A DNA stretch of 64,000 nt from Bradyrhizobium sp. CCBAU 51765 (GCF_015291725.1 NZ_CP030038.1:620001-684000), one strand, 5' to 3'. Counted from the first letter of the stretch, positions 16,703 to 26,483 are shown. The notes: generated from the sequence alone by a model not told the origin. Translations and numbers: made by a program.

Positions 16703-17725
16703 GTGAAACCAAATGTCGAACAGGGGCGTGGCAGTTTCCGCGCGCAGGCTGTGTCACAGAAAACGCGTAAAAAGAGTACTTCAGCGAGGGCTTCCCATAA
16801 GGAGGCCAAAAAAGTCGCCGCGGCCAGCCGTAGCGCATCCAAGGGTCGGACCGCGACGAAGGCGCCGGCTGCAAAGTCCTCGAAGAACAAAAGAAGCGCA
16901 ATGCCTAACAAGACTGCCAAACCGGCCGCGAAAGCGACCGCCGCCAAGCCTGCTGCTGCCAAGCCTGTGACTGCAAAGCCGGTAACGGCCAAGGCTCCCG
17001 CTGCCAAGCCCGCGACGAAGGCCCCTGTTGCTGCTGCGCCTGCCAAGGCTCCCGCGGCGGTGAAGCCGGCTGCCAAGCCCGCTGCCGCGCCGAAGGTCGA
17101 GGAAAAGAAGGTCGTGACCCAGCGTCAGGGCTTCAAGGCCAACGAATTCGTCGTCTATCCCGCTCACGGCGTCGGCCAGATCCTGGCCATCGAGGAGCAG
17201 GAGATCGCCGGTGCGAAGCTTGAGCTGTTCGTCATCAACTTCATCAAGGACAAGATGACGCTGCGCGTGCCCACCGCCAAGGTCGCCAATGTCGGCATGC
17301 GCAAGCTGTCCGATCCGGCGCTGGTCAAGAAGGCGCTCGAGACGCTCAAGGGCCGCGCCCGCGTCAAGCGCACCATGTGGTCGCGCCGCGCCCAGGAATA
17401 CGAAGCGAAGATCAATTCGGGCGACATCGTCGCGATCGCGGAAGTCGTGCGCGACCTCTATCGCTCGGAGTCGCAGCCGGAGCAGTCCTACAGCGAACGT
17501 CAGCTCTACGAAGCGGCGCTCGACCGTCTCTCCCGCGAGATCGCGGTGGTGCAGCACTCGACCGAGACCGAAGCGGTCAAGGAGATCGAAGCCCAGCTCG
17601 CCAAGAGCCCGCGCCGCACCAGTGCCAAGGCAGAAGCCGCCGACGGCGAAGCCGACACGGATGCCGAGGGCGAGACCGACGACACCGATGGCGACGACAC
17701 CACCGTCGCCGACGAGGCGGCGTAA
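16703..17725 (+). CDS. CarD family transcriptional regulator with Ala/Lys-rich N-terminus
   Basis: Residues about 140-290 form the CarD domain: QGFKANEFVVYPAHGVGQIL, the RNA-polymerase-binding Tudor-like part, then the helical DNA-interacting part (RRAQEYEAKINSGDIVAIAE). CarD proteins bind RNAP beta and stabilise open promoter complexes. The first 135 residues are histone-H1-like, rich in AKPAA units. The C-terminus is acidic. The GTG at 16703 gives 340 residues. The ATG at 16901 (274 residues) is an alternative with an AAGAAG site, but the upstream part has the same Lys/Ala composition and lies behind a good promoter. Confidence 0.88.
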   Translation: MKPNVEQGRGSFRAQAVSQKTRKKSTSARASHKEAKKVAAASRSASKGRTATKAPAAKSSKNKRSAMPNKTAKPAAKATAAKPAAAKPVTAKPVTAKAPAAKPATKAPVAAAPAKAPAAVKPAAKPAAAPKVEEKKVVTQRQGFKANEFVVYPAHGVGQILAIEEQEIAGAKLELFVINFIKDKMTLRVPTAKVANVGMRKLSDPALVKKALETLKGRARVKRTMWSRRAQEYEAKINSGDIVAIAEVVRDLYRSESQPEQSYSERQLYEAALDRLSREIAVVQHSTETEAVKEIEAQLAKSPRRTSAKAEAADGEADTDAEGETDDTDGDDTTVADEAA

Positions 17726-17753
17726 ACCGCTTCGTTCCGCGCAAGCCATCAAG

Positions 17754-17779
17754 AGCCCGGCCATTCGGCCGGGCTTTTT
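17754..17779 (+). terminator. Rho-independent terminator of carD
   Basis: Stem AGCCCGGCC / GGCCGGGCT with a 4-nt loop, followed by TTTT, 29 bp after the carD stop. Confidence 0.9.
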
Positions 17780-17789
17780 GTCTGGGTTC

Positions 17790-17890
17790 GTAGGGTGGGT
17801 CAGCCGTGCGATTGCGCGAAGCGCAAGCGCGTGGCGTAACCTACCGCTTCTGTTGCGGCGGAGACGAAAGTTGGTGGGCTAACCCACCCT
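17790..17890. repeat. Intergenic repeat with GTAGGGTGGG ends
   Basis: The element starts GTAGGGTGGGT and ends TAACCCACCCTC, with GCGCGAAGCGCAAGCGC inside. A shorter relative is at 26516-26548. Confidence 0.65.
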
Positions 17891-17919
17891 CGTTCTCGCT
17901 TCATCGCGCCGGAGGCGAG

Positions 17920-17996
17920 AGCCCGGAATCCATTCACCCACCGTCTCTGTCGCCCGATGGATTCCAGGCTCGTGCTGCGCACGCCCCGGAATGACA
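17920..17996. repeat. Intergenic palindromic repeat, GGAATCCA...CCCCGGAATGAC family
   Basis: It contains CCGGAATCCATT, then GATGGATTCCAGGCTCGTGC and CCCCGGAATGACA. The same phrases recur at 30399-30521. Confidence 0.65.
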
Positions 17997-18018
17997 GCGG
18001 TGAGAAATTGGTGAGGGC

Positions 18019-18552
18019 TCACTTCACCGGCCGCTTCTCGAGCTTCCTTGCCAGCGTCCGCCGGTGCATGCCCAGCCGTCGTGCCGCTTCCGAGATGTTG
18101 AACTCCGTCTCGATCAGGGTCTGGTGGATGCGCTCCCATTCCAGCGTCTTGATCGAGGTCGGCCGCGCGTCGAGCGCGACCTCGGCATTGCCCTCGGCCT
18201 TGTTGAAGGCGGCTTCGATGTCATCGGTGTTCGACGGCTTTGCCAGATAGTGGCATGCGCCCAGCTTGATCGCTTCGACGGCGGTGGAGATGCTGGCAAA
18301 GCCGGTCAAAACCACGATCAGCATGTCCGGATCGTGCGTGTGCAAGAGCTCGACGCAGGCGAGGCCGGAGGCGCCGCCGAGCTTGAGGTCGACCACGGCG
18401 TGGCCGAATGAGCGTTGCTCCAGCACCTGGCGCACCTCCTCGATCGAGGCGGCGAGCACGACCTCGTAGCCGCGGCGCTCGAACGAGCGCTTCAGCGTAC
18501 GCGCGAAGCCGGCATCGTCCTCGACGACAATGAGCGAACGGTCAGGCGTCAA
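18019..18552 (-). CDS. regR: Redox response regulator RegR (ActR/RegA/PrrA family)
   Basis: The 177-residue protein has a receiver domain with acidic pocket EDD (residues 11-13) and phospho-acceptor Asp55 in VVDLKLGGASGL. A Fis-type helix-turn-helix at the C-terminus follows (NISEAARRLGMHRRTLARKL). This layout is the RegA/PrrA/RegR family, which controls respiration, nitrogen fixation and carbon fixation genes in response to redox state; in Bradyrhizobium RegR activates fixR-nifA. It overlaps the 3' end of regS by 11 nt, which supports co-expression. Confidence 0.92.
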   Translation of the reverse strand: MTPDRSLIVVEDDAGFARTLKRSFERRGYEVVLAASIEEVRQVLEQRSFGHAVVDLKLGGASGLACVELLHTHDPDMLIVVLTGFASISTAVEAIKLGACHYLAKPSNTDDIEAAFNKAEGNAEVALDARPTSIKTLEWERIHQTLIETEFNISEAARRLGMHRRTLARKLEKRPVK

Positions 18553-19945
18553 AATTTCCTCCGATCGCGAGCGTTGCGAGCGGCAACGTCAGGCGCACCG
18601 TGGCGCCGCGCTTCCTGTGGTTCTCGGCGGTCACGGTGCCCCCCAATTTGCGTACGACGTTCACCACCAGGAACAGGCCGAGCCCGCCGCCGGCGCGCCC
18701 CTTGCTCGAGTGGTAGGGCTTGCCGAGCTGCGCCAGCATCTCCGGCGCAAAGCCCGGGCCGCGGTCGCTGATCGACAGCACGAGATTGTCGCCTTCGCGC
18801 TCGGCCACGAGCTCGACCCAGTCGCGCGAGACCTCATAGGCATTGTCGAGCACGTTGAAGATCACCTGCTTCAACGCGACGTCGGAGACGATCGCGACGT
18901 CCTCGCCGAACGTATTGACGAAGTAGAGCGTGCGTGCCGAGCGCGCGTCGCGCCACTCCTCCACTAGCGCGGTCACGAACGCCGTCACGGTCGTCGGCGA
19001 GGAGCCTTCGCCGCGTGCTTCGCCCGCCGACACCAGGATGCCGGTCACGATCGATTTGCAGCGCTGCAGCGAGGTCTCCATTTCCGCAAGATCCTCGGCA
19101 AGCTCCTGGTCGGCGGCGAGATCCGGCATGCGACGCCAGTCGCTGAGGATCACCGAGAGCGAGGCCAGCGGCGTGCCGAGCTCATGTGCCGCGCCGGAGG
19201 CGAGCAGGCCCATGCGCACGATGTGGTCCTGCTCGGCGGCATGCTGACGCAGCGCCGCCAGATGCGCATCGCGCTCGCGCAAATTCCTGTTGATGCGGGT
19301 GACGAACACCACCAGCAGCACGGCGTTGAGCATGAAGCCGAGCAGCATGCCCGTTACGGTGAGGGTATAGGTCTCGCTCAGCGGATTGGGCGGCAGGTCG
19401 AGCGGCCGGTGGGCCAATGTCAGCCAGACGAAGCTCGCGCAGCTCAGCGCGACCAGCGACCATGTCGAGCGGGCATCGAGCAGCACCGCGCCCAGCGTCA
19501 CCTGGAGCAGGAACAGCGAGGTGAAGGGATTGGTGGCGCCGCCGGACAGGTAGAGCTGCGCGGTCAGCGCGGCGACGTCCAGCATCAGGGCGACCAGGAG
19601 TTCGTTATTGGTGATCGCGGCGCGATGGCGCACCCAGACCAGGCTGGACACGTTGAGCAGCACCAGCGCGCCGATGACCGCACCCATCCGCTCCAATGGC
19701 AGGGGGATGCCGAGACCAAAATGCACGGCGCCGATGGTCACGATCTGGCCGACCACCGCGGTCCAGCGCAGCTGGATCAACAGCGCCATGTTCTTGCGGT
19801 TGGTCTCGTCGTCGGTCGGAGCAGTGCCGATCAGCTCGCTGCGCGCATCGGCCTGCGACTGCAGCGTGACGGCGAGCCCGTCACGCGCAAGCGTCTGGGA
19901 AAGCGTTTTCCCGTCGTCAGGTCGGCTCGACGATCGTTCCAGCAT
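18542..19945 (-). CDS. regS: Redox sensor histidine kinase RegS (RegB/PrrB/ActS family)
   Basis: Counted from the Met at 19945 (467 residues), the protein has about six N-terminal membrane segments. It carries the family's quinone-site heptapeptide GGATNPF at 135-141, the phospho-acceptor His254 in AAHELGTPLASL, and Cys296 in LQRCKSIV, at the position of the redox-active Cys of RegB. A full HATPase domain follows (NVLDNAYE; DRGPGF; GGGLGLFL). The frame is open upstream to 20071, but that part is SURF1 antiphase sequence. The chosen start overlaps the SURF1 3' end by 29 nt. Confidence 0.9.
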   Translation of the reverse strand: MLERSSSRPDDGKTLSQTLARDGLAVTLQSQADARSELIGTAPTDDETNRKNMALLIQLRWTAVVGQIVTIGAVHFGLGIPLPLERMGAVIGALVLLNVSSLVWVRHRAAITNNELLVALMLDVAALTAQLYLSGGATNPFTSLFLLQVTLGAVLLDARSTWSLVALSCASFVWLTLAHRPLDLPPNPLSETYTLTVTGMLLGFMLNAVLLVVFVTRINRNLRERDAHLAALRQHAAEQDHIVRMGLLASGAAHELGTPLASLSVILSDWRRMPDLAADQELAEDLAEMETSLQRCKSIVTGILVSAGEARGEGSSPTTVTAFVTALVEEWRDARSARTLYFVNTFGEDVAIVSDVALKQVIFNVLDNAYEVSRDWVELVAEREGDNLVLSISDRGPGFAPEMLAQLGKPYHSSKGRAGGGLGLFLVVNVVRKLGGTVTAENHRKRGATVRLTLPLATLAIGGNFDA

Positions 19946-20768
19946 CTGATCCCGTCCTGCGGGCAACGGCATCCGAGCCGCCGGCCCCTTCGTGGACGAA
20001 GCGCTTGCGGCGGAACAGCCCGCCGCCGAATGTGACGAAGAGTTTACCGGCCAGCATGAAAGCCAGGGCAAACCACGTCAGCGCGTAGATCAGGTGGTTA
20101 TTGGGAAAGCGGATCACGGTCAATCCGCCGATCGGACCACCGGCGATTTGTGATCCGGCGTCGGCATCGACGAAGAAGGGCGCGACGTCGTGAAGGCCGC
20201 GTGCCGCCGCAATCGCGGCGACGTCGCGTGAGTACCAGCGGTTGTGCTGGGGCGCGTTGTCCCGGAGAAATCCGCCCTTCGGCTCCGTCATGCGGATCAG
20301 GCCGGTGATCTCGACCTGGCCGTCGGGATTGCCGCCCCTGCGCGTCGATGCGTCGCGCCGCTCGGACGGCACGAAGCCCCGATTGATCAGCACCAGCGTG
20401 CCGTCGCTGCGCTTCAGCGGCGTCAGCACCCAATAGCCCGGGCCTTCCTCGGTGACGGCCTGAACCAGAGTCTCTCGGTCATGCAGGAAGCGGCCGCTGA
20501 CGCTGACGTGCCTGTATTCGTCGTTCGCGGCGCTGATGGCGGGCCATGACGCGGGCGAGGGAACCGGCTGCGCCGGGGCATGAACGCGCTGCTCGACACG
20601 GTCGATCAGCGCCAGCTTCCAGGCCCGGCGCTCGATCTGCCAGACGCCGAGCGCGATCAGAACGACAAAGGCGATGAGCAAGAGGGCCGTGAGCCACAAG
20701 GAAGGGGCGCGCACAGCCTCGCTGCGCTCCTCCCCTGGCTTGCTCGTCACGGTCCGGGTCTTGCTCAC
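19917..20768 (-). CDS. SURF1 family oxidase assembly protein
   Basis: The 283-residue protein has two membrane segments, residues about 24-42 (LWLTALLLIAFVVLIALGVW) and near residues 225-245, with a periplasmic domain between. It carries the family phrases GVWQIERRAWKLALI, GYWVLTPL and NHLIYALTWF. SURF1 helps insert heme into subunit I of heme-copper oxidases. Its place 13 bp after cyoD suggests it serves this ubiquinol oxidase; no cyoE (heme O synthase) is present in the window. Confidence 0.9.
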   Translation of the reverse strand: MSKTRTVTSKPGEERSEAVRAPSLWLTALLLIAFVVLIALGVWQIERRAWKLALIDRVEQRVHAPAQPVPSPASWPAISAANDEYRHVSVSGRFLHDRETLVQAVTEEGPGYWVLTPLKRSDGTLVLINRGFVPSERRDASTRRGGNPDGQVEITGLIRMTEPKGGFLRDNAPQHNRWYSRDVAAIAAARGLHDVAPFFVDADAGSQIAGGPIGGLTVIRFPNNHLIYALTWFALAFMLAGKLFVTFGGGLFRRKRFVHEGAGGSDAVARRTGSDAGTIVEPT

Positions 20769-20781
20769 TTCGGAGCCTCGC

Positions 20782-21162
20782 TCAGTTCATTCCCGGCATC
20801 TGGTGCACCGGCATCATGTTGCTGTTGAGGTGGCTCATCACCCACAGCGAACCGGACAGCGCGATCACCACCATCACGATGGTGAAGATCAGCGCCATCA
20901 TGCTCCAGCCGTTCTCGGAGGACGTGTTCATGTGCAGGAAGTAGATCATGTGCACGACGATCTGCACGACCGCGAAGGCCATGATGACCAGCGCGGTGAT
21001 CTGCTTGCTCGGAAGCGCCCCGCTCATCACCAGCCAGAACGGGATCGCGGTGAGCACCACCGAGAGCACGAAGCCGAGCAGATAGGTCGAGAACGTGCCG
21101 TGGGCGTGGCCGTCGCCGTGGTGATGATGGTCCGCGTGAGCGGCGTGGGTATCGGTGTTCAT
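20782..21162 (-). CDS. cyoD: Cytochrome bo ubiquinol oxidase subunit IV
   Basis: The 126-residue protein has a His-rich N-terminus ([19 protein letters not shown]) and three membrane helices, including [20 protein letters not shown] and [12 protein letters not shown], the typical CyoD pattern. It overlaps cyoC by 4 nt. It stabilises the oxidase complex in the inner membrane. Confidence 0.93.
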   Translation of the reverse strand: MNTDTHAAHADHHHHGDGHAHGTFSTYLLGFVLSVVLTAIPFWLVMSGALPSKQITALVIMAFAVVQIVVHMIYFLHMNTSSENGWSMMALIFTIVMVVIALSGSLWVMSHLNSNMMPVHQMPGMN

Positions 21163-21788
21163 CGCAGAACTCCCAGGAGATAGACGAAGGTGAAGACGCC
21201 GATCCAGACCACGTCAAGGAAGTGCCAGAACATCGACAGGCACATCAGGCGGCGGCGGTTGGCCTCGATCAGGCCGAACTTCTGGACCTGCACCATCAGG
21301 GTCACGAGCCAGATCAGGCCGCACGAGACGTGCAGGCCGTGGGTGCCGACCAGGGTGAAGAAGGCCGACAGGAAGGCGCTGCGCTGCGGTGTGGCGCCTT
21401 CGTGGATCATGTGGGCGAACTCGGTGAGCTCGATGCCGATGAACGCGGCGCCGAACAGGCCGGTGATCGCCAGCCACATCTGGGTCTGGGCGACCTTGTT
21501 CTGCTGCATCGTCAGCATGGCAAAGCCATAGGTGATCGACGACAGCAACAGCATCGAGGTGTTCACCGCGACCAGGTTCAGGTCGAACAGGTCCTTCGGG
21601 GCGGGGCCGGCGGCATAATTGCCGCCGAGCACGCCGTAGGTGGCGAACAGGATCGCGAAGATGAGACAGTCGCTCATCAGGTAGATCCAGAAGCCGAGCG
21701 GGGTGCTCCAGCCTTCCGGATGCGGATGTTCGTCGGCGAGATAGAAGACCGGCTCGCCGGTTTGCGAGGGATTGACAGCGACAGTCAT
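21159..21788 (-). CDS. cyoC: Cytochrome bo ubiquinol oxidase subunit III
   Basis: The 209-residue, five-helix protein has [20 protein letters not shown] and the [13 protein letters not shown] segment of subunit III. The start codon directly abuts the cyoB stop. Length and order agree with cyo operons. Confidence 0.95.
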   Translation of the reverse strand: MTVAVNPSQTGEPVFYLADEHPHPEGWSTPLGFWIYLMSDCLIFAILFATYGVLGGNYAAGPAPKDLFDLNLVAVNTSMLLLSSITYGFAMLTMQQNKVAQTQMWLAITGLFGAAFIGIELTEFAHMIHEGATPQRSAFLSAFFTLVGTHGLHVSCGLIWLVTLMVQVQKFGLIEANRRRLMCLSMFWHFLDVVWIGVFTFVYLLGVLR

Positions 21789-23786
21789 TTACTTGGCTCC
21801 GGCGAGCAGTTTGGTGCGCGCGTCCTCCGTCCGGATGATGTCTTCAGCCGGAATGTCGAAGTCGCGGTGATAGTTGAAGGTATGGCCGATCCCGACGGCG
21901 AGCATCGCGATGAAGCTCGCAGCCGCCAGCCACCACATGTACCAGATCAGGCCGAAACCCATCGCGGTGGCGAGGCCGGCGAGGATGATGCCGGTGCCGG
22001 TGCTAGCAGGCATGTGGATCGGCTTGAACCCGGTGAGCGGACGCTGGTAACCGCGCTTCTTCATGTCCCACCACGCGTCATTGTCGTGAACGACGGGGGT
22101 GAAGGCGAAGTTGTAGTCCGGCGGGGGCGAGGAGGTCGCCCATTCCAGCGTACGCGCGTCCCAGGGATCGCCGGTGACGTCCTTGAGCTGCTCGCGCTTG
22201 AGCAGGCTGACCGCGAACTGCATCAGCATGGAGAGGATGCCGATGAAGATGAAGAGGGCACCGATCGCGGCGATGACGAACCAGATCTGCAGCGAGGGAT
22301 CTTCGAACACGCGCAGGCGGCGGGTCACGCCCATCAGGCCGAGCACGTAGAGCGGCATGAAGGCGAGATAGAAGCCGGTGACCCAGAACCAGAACGACAT
22401 CTTGCCCCAGAACGGATCGAGCTTGAAGCCGAACGCCTTCGGGAACCAGTAGTTGATGCCGGCGAACGCGCCGAACACCACGCCGCCGATGATCACGTTG
22501 TGGAAGTGCGCGATCAGGAACAGGCTGTTGTGCAGGACGAAGTCGGCCGGCGGCACCGCGAGCAGAACGCCGGTCATGCCGCCGATCACGAAGGTCAGCA
22601 TGAAGGCGATCGTCCACATCATCGGCAGTTCGTAGCGGATGCGGCCGCGATACATCGTGAACAGCCAGTTGAACATCTTCGCGCCCGTCGGGATCGAGAT
22701 GATCATCGTGGTGATGCCGAAGAACGAATTGACGCTGGCGCCCGAACCCATCGTGAAGAAATGGTGCAACCACACCAGGTACGACAGGATGGTGATGACG
22801 ACCGTGGCGTAGACCATGGAGGTGTAGCCGAACAGCCGCTTGCCCGAGAAGGTCGAGGTGACCTCGGAGAAGATGCCGAAGGCGGGGAGAACCAGGATGT
22901 AGACCTCGGGGTGGCCCCAGATCCAGATCAGGTTCACGTACATCATCGGGCTGCCGCCGAAATCGTTCGTGAAGAAGTTGGTGCCGACGTAGCGGTCGAG
23001 CGAGAGCAGCGCGAGCACGACGGTCAGGACGGGGAAGGAGGCGACGATCAGGACGTTGGTGCAGAGCGAGGTCCAGGTGAACACCGGCATCTTCATCATC
23101 GTCATGCCGGGGCAGCGCAGCTTGACGATGGTGCAGATCAGATTGATGCCGGATAGCGTCGTTCCGACGCCGGCGACCTGCAGCGCCCAGATGTAATAGT
23201 CCACGCCGACATCGGGACTGTAGCCGATGTTCGAGAGCGGCGGATAGGCCAGCCAGCCGGTGCGGGCGAATTCGCCGATGAACAGCGAGGCCATCACCAG
23301 CACCGCGCCGCCGACCGTCATCCAGAAGCTGAAATTGTTCAGGAACGGGAACGACACGTCGCGTGCGCCGATCTGGAGCGGCACGACATAGTTCATCAGG
23401 CCCGTGACCAGCGGCATCGCCACGAAGAAGATCATGATCACGCCGTGGGCGGTGAAGACCTGGTCGTAGTGATGGGCGTTGAGATAGCCTTCGGAGCCGC
23501 CAAAGGCGAGCATCTGCTGGCCGCGCATCATCAGCGCGTCGGCGAAGCCGCGCAGCAGCATCACGATGCCGAGGATCATGTACATGATGCCGATGCGCTT
23601 GTGGTCCACCGTGGTGAACCACTCGCGCCAGAGATAGCCCCAGAGACGGAAATAGGTGAGGCCGCCGAGCAGCGCGGCGCCGCCGAGCGCGACCACCACG
23701 AAAGTGCCGACGACGATCGGCTCGTGCAGCGGCAGTGACTCGAAGGTGAGCCGGCCGAAGATGAGCTTGAGAAAATCAGGAGACAT
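21789..23786 (-). CDS. cyoB: Cytochrome bo ubiquinol oxidase subunit I
   Basis: The 665-residue, about 15-helix protein is the catalytic subunit. It carries the heme/CuB ligand regions: [29 protein letters not shown] (the His-Pro-Glu-Val-Tyr crosslink loop, K-channel region), [10 protein letters not shown] and [13 protein letters not shown]. The HHKR-like N-terminal [15 protein letters not shown] is intact. It reduces O2 with electrons from ubiquinol and pumps protons. The protein is intact with no missing ligands. Confidence 0.97.
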   Translation of the reverse strand: MSPDFLKLIFGRLTFESLPLHEPIVVGTFVVVALGGAALLGGLTYFRLWGYLWREWFTTVDHKRIGIMYMILGIVMLLRGFADALMMRGQQMLAFGGSEGYLNAHHYDQVFTAHGVIMIFFVAMPLVTGLMNYVVPLQIGARDVSFPFLNNFSFWMTVGGAVLVMASLFIGEFARTGWLAYPPLSNIGYSPDVGVDYYIWALQVAGVGTTLSGINLICTIVKLRCPGMTMMKMPVFTWTSLCTNVLIVASFPVLTVVLALLSLDRYVGTNFFTNDFGGSPMMYVNLIWIWGHPEVYILVLPAFGIFSEVTSTFSGKRLFGYTSMVYATVVITILSYLVWLHHFFTMGSGASVNSFFGITTMIISIPTGAKMFNWLFTMYRGRIRYELPMMWTIAFMLTFVIGGMTGVLLAVPPADFVLHNSLFLIAHFHNVIIGGVVFGAFAGINYWFPKAFGFKLDPFWGKMSFWFWVTGFYLAFMPLYVLGLMGVTRRLRVFEDPSLQIWFVIAAIGALFIFIGILSMLMQFAVSLLKREQLKDVTGDPWDARTLEWATSSPPPDYNFAFTPVVHDNDAWWDMKKRGYQRPLTGFKPIHMPASTGTGIILAGLATAMGFGLIWYMWWLAAASFIAMLAVGIGHTFNYHRDFDIPAEDIIRTEDARTKLLAGAK

Positions 23787-23798
23787 GCTGGATCTCTA

Positions 23799-24959
23799 CT
23801 AGGAGTCTGACTTCGGACGCTGTCCGAGGAAGAAGGACGAGGACTTGAGCGGCGTGAACGACGGCCGCTTCAGACCGGCGCCGATGAGCGGCATGGTGTC
23901 GGTCGGGGCCGTGATCGAGGCGGTGGTCTTGCCCTGCGGCGCATCCGGCGTGCAGGTGCCGGCGACGAAGCTCGGCTCCGGCCCAAACGCGGTGCCGCGG
24001 CGGGCGTATTTGTCGTAGGCCAGCGGCAGCGTGTTGTTCAGGCCCTGATGGCCGGCTCCGCCCTTGGCGTCGATCGCCATCATCTCGCTCTGGCACATCT
24101 TGCCGGTCTCGACGCACATGTTGAGGATCAGGCGGTAGAGATCGGCATCGACGGTGCCCCAGCGGCGCACCGGCTCGTTCTGGCTGGGCTTTTCGAGCTG
24201 GAGATATTCGGCGCGGCCGAGCGAGCCGCCGGCCGACTTGGCGCTGGCGATCCAGGCGTCAAAGCCCGTGTCGTCGAGGCCCTTGAAGTTGAAGTGCATG
24301 CCGGAGAAGCCGGCGCCGCTGTAATTCGCCGAGAACCCCTTGTAGGTGCCGGGGTGGTTGACGACGGCGTGGAGCTTGGTCTCCATGCCCGGCATTGCGT
24401 AGATCTGGCCGGCGAGCGCAGGGATGTAGAACGAGTTCATCACCGAGGAGGCGGTGATGCGGAAGTTGATCGGACGATCGACGGGCGCGGCCAACTCGTT
24501 GACGGTCGCAACGCCGTAGCCCGGATAGATGAAGAGCCACTTCCAGTCGAGCGCGACGACATCGACCTCGAGCGGGGCCTTGGCCTGGTCCACGGCGCGG
24601 TCGGCATGAATGCGGCCGAGCGTGCGGTACGGATCGAGCAGATGGGTGCCCATCCAGGTCAGCGCGCCCAGGCAGACGATGATCAGCAGCGGCGCCGACC
24701 AGATCACCAGCTCGAGCTTGGTCGAGTGGTCCCATTCCGGCTCGTAGCGAGCGGCCGTGTTGGACTGGCGATAGCGCCAGGCGAACAGCGCCGTCAGCGC
24801 CATCACGGGGAGGACGATCAGGAGCATCAGGACGGTGGAGATGATGACGAGGTCGCGCTGCTGGGCAGCGATGTCGCCGGCTGGCGCCAGCACGACGTAG
24901 TTGCAGCCGCTGAGCGCGACTGCCAGGGGTAGTAGCGCCAGGATCTTGAGACGAGACAC
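23799..24959 (-). CDS. cyoA: Cytochrome bo ubiquinol oxidase subunit II
   Basis: The frame is open far upstream, but the protein begins at GTG 24959 (386 residues). This start gives a lipoprotein signal SRLKILALLPLAVALSGC, with the lipobox Cys near residue 16 and AAAGG-like purines upstream. Two membrane helices follow, then a cupredoxin domain that lacks the CuA ligands, as expected for quinol oxidases (ALDWKWLFIYPGYGVATVNE). The C-terminal region is longer than in E. coli CyoA. It is the first gene of a leftward cyoABCD-SURF1-regSR run; a palindromic operator candidate lies 67 bp upstream. Confidence 0.93.
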   Translation of the reverse strand: MSRLKILALLPLAVALSGCNYVVLAPAGDIAAQQRDLVIISTVLMLLIVLPVMALTALFAWRYRQSNTAARYEPEWDHSTKLELVIWSAPLLIIVCLGALTWMGTHLLDPYRTLGRIHADRAVDQAKAPLEVDVVALDWKWLFIYPGYGVATVNELAAPVDRPINFRITASSVMNSFYIPALAGQIYAMPGMETKLHAVVNHPGTYKGFSANYSGAGFSGMHFNFKGLDDTGFDAWIASAKSAGGSLGRAEYLQLEKPSQNEPVRRWGTVDADLYRLILNMCVETGKMCQSEMMAIDAKGGAGHQGLNNTLPLAYDKYARRGTAFGPEPSFVAGTCTPDAPQGKTTASITAPTDTMPLIGAGLKRPSFTPLKSSSFFLGQRPKSDS

Positions 24960-25025
24960 GGGCCGAGCCTTTGAGAATGAGTTTCCTTTGCGGGGGCAAC
25001 GGGTAGCTGCGACGCAACAATCCGG

Positions 25026-25048
25026 ACATTGGACAATTTGTCCAATGT
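25026..25048. promoter_or_regulatory. Perfect 23-bp palindrome between cyoA and the MFS gene
   Basis: Arms ACATTGGACAA and TTGTCCAATGT are exact complements around one T. The site sits 67 bp before the cyoA start and 91 bp before the MFS start, in a divergent promoter region, so it is an operator candidate for either or both. It does not match the FNR/FixK consensus (TTGAT-N4-ATCAA). Confidence 0.65.
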
Positions 25049-25139
25049 TGCGGTGCGGGATGTTGGGACAGACAGAACCGGATTGCCTGGCTTCAGCCGG
25101 GCGGTCGGCTTTGGTTTTCAGGACGTTAAGGGCGCACGA

Positions 25140-26483
25140 ATGGCGACGGCACAGACCCCCGCAATGGCAGACCTCCACACGGGCGAGCACGGCCATGACC
25201 AGGCCAGTCCCGGCGAGATCGCTATCGGCGTCATCATCGGCCGCACCTCGGAATTCTTCGACTTCTTCGTCTACGCGATCGCCTCGGTGATCGTGTTCCC
25301 GCGCCTGGTGTTTCCATTCGCGAGCGAACTGACCGGCACCCTCTATTCGTTCATGATCTTCGCGCTGGCCTTCATGGCCCGGCCGATCGGCACCGTCATT
25401 TTCATGACGATCGACCGGGAATACGGCAAGACGGCCAAGCTGATCTCGGCGCTGTTCCTGCTCGGCACCGCTACCGTCGCGCTCGCGTTCCTGCCCGGCT
25501 ATCACGAGATCGGCGTTGCCGCGATCTGGCTGCTGGCGCTGGCGCGCATCGCCCAGGGTCTGGCCTGGGGCGGCGCCTGGGACGGCATGGCTTCGCTGCT
25601 GGCGCTGAATGCACCGGCCTCCCAGCGCGGCTGGTACGCGATGGTGCCGCAGCTCGGGGCGCCGCTCGGCCTGATCGTGGCGAGCGCGCTGTTCGCCTAT
25701 TTCGCCGGCCTGCTCTCGGCCGATGATTTCTTCGACTGGGGCTGGCGCTATCCGTTCTTCGTCGCCTTCGCCATCAACGTCGTGGCGCTGTTCGCGCGCC
25801 TGCGCATGGTGACGACGGAAGAATACGCCACGCTGTTCGAGACCCGCGAGTTGCAGCCCTCGCGCATCTCCGAGACTGTCGCGCGCGAAGGCCAGAACAT
25901 CATGCTCGGTGCGTTCGCGCCGCTGGCGAGCTTCGCGCTGTTCCACATGGTCACAGTGTTTCCGCTGTCCTGGGTGTTCCTGTTCACCCGCGAGAGCCCG
26001 GTGCGCTTCCTGATCATCGAGATCGTCGCCGCCGTGTTCGGCGTCGCCGCGATCGTGATCTCCGGCATCATCGCCGACCGCGTCGGCCGCAAATCGCTGC
26101 TGATGGGATCGGCGATCGCGATCGCGATCTATAGCGGCTTTGCCCCGCAGCTGCTCGATGCCGGCGCGTTCGGCGAGACCATCTACATGGTGATCGGCTT
26201 CATCCTGCTCGGCCTGTCCTTCGGCCAGTCCTCCGGCGCGATCGCCTCGAACTTCCGGCAGACATACCGCTACACGGCTTCGGCATTGACCTCGGACATG
26301 GCCTGGCTGTTCGGCGCCGGCTTTGCCCCGCTGGTGGCGCTGCTGCTCGCAACCAATCTCGGCGTCATCGCTTCGGGTGCGTATCTGCTCTCGGGCGCGT
26401 TCTGGACCCTGCTCGCGCTCTGGCTCAGCGGCCAGCGCGAGGCCGGCGACATGGACGCGGGCGGCAAGGCCGGCAACGCATAG
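25140..26483 (+). CDS. MFS transporter, MHS (metabolite:H+ symporter) type
   Basis: The 447-residue protein starts at ATG 25140 behind AAGGG; the open frame continues 37 codons upstream without coding character. Twelve hydrophobic helices are visible. Helix 1 has GVIIGRTSEFFDFFVYAIAS, close to the MHS-family signature (ExxDF/YFVY). The loop 2-3 region is MARPIGTVIFMTIDREYGK, and loop 8-9 is GIIADRVGRKSLL. MHS carriers take up organic acids, betaines or similar solutes; the substrate cannot be told. It is divergent from cyoA and shares the palindromic site. Confidence 0.88.
   Translation: MATAQTPAMADLHTGEHGHDQASPGEIAIGVIIGRTSEFFDFFVYAIASVIVFPRLVFPFASELTGTLYSFMIFALAFMARPIGTVIFMTIDREYGKTAKLISALFLLGTATVALAFLPGYHEIGVAAIWLLALARIAQGLAWGGAWDGMASLLALNAPASQRGWYAMVPQLGAPLGLIVASALFAYFAGLLSADDFFDWGWRYPFFVAFAINVVALFARLRMVTTEEYATLFETRELQPSRISETVAREGQNIMLGAFAPLASFALFHMVTVFPLSWVFLFTRESPVRFLIIEIVAAVFGVAAIVISGIIADRVGRKSLLMGSAIAIAIYSGFAPQLLDAGAFGETIYMVIGFILLGLSFGQSSGAIASNFRQTYRYTASALTSDMAWLFGAGFAPLVALLLATNLGVIASGAYLLSGAFWTLLALWLSGQREAGDMDAGGKAGNA

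Noticed and set aside
21222..23156. Long open frame on the plus strand (644 codons) opposite cyoB and cyoC
   Set aside because: Composition is His/Asp/Glu/Arg-rich, a mirror of the membrane protein on the other strand; no start signal, no domain.
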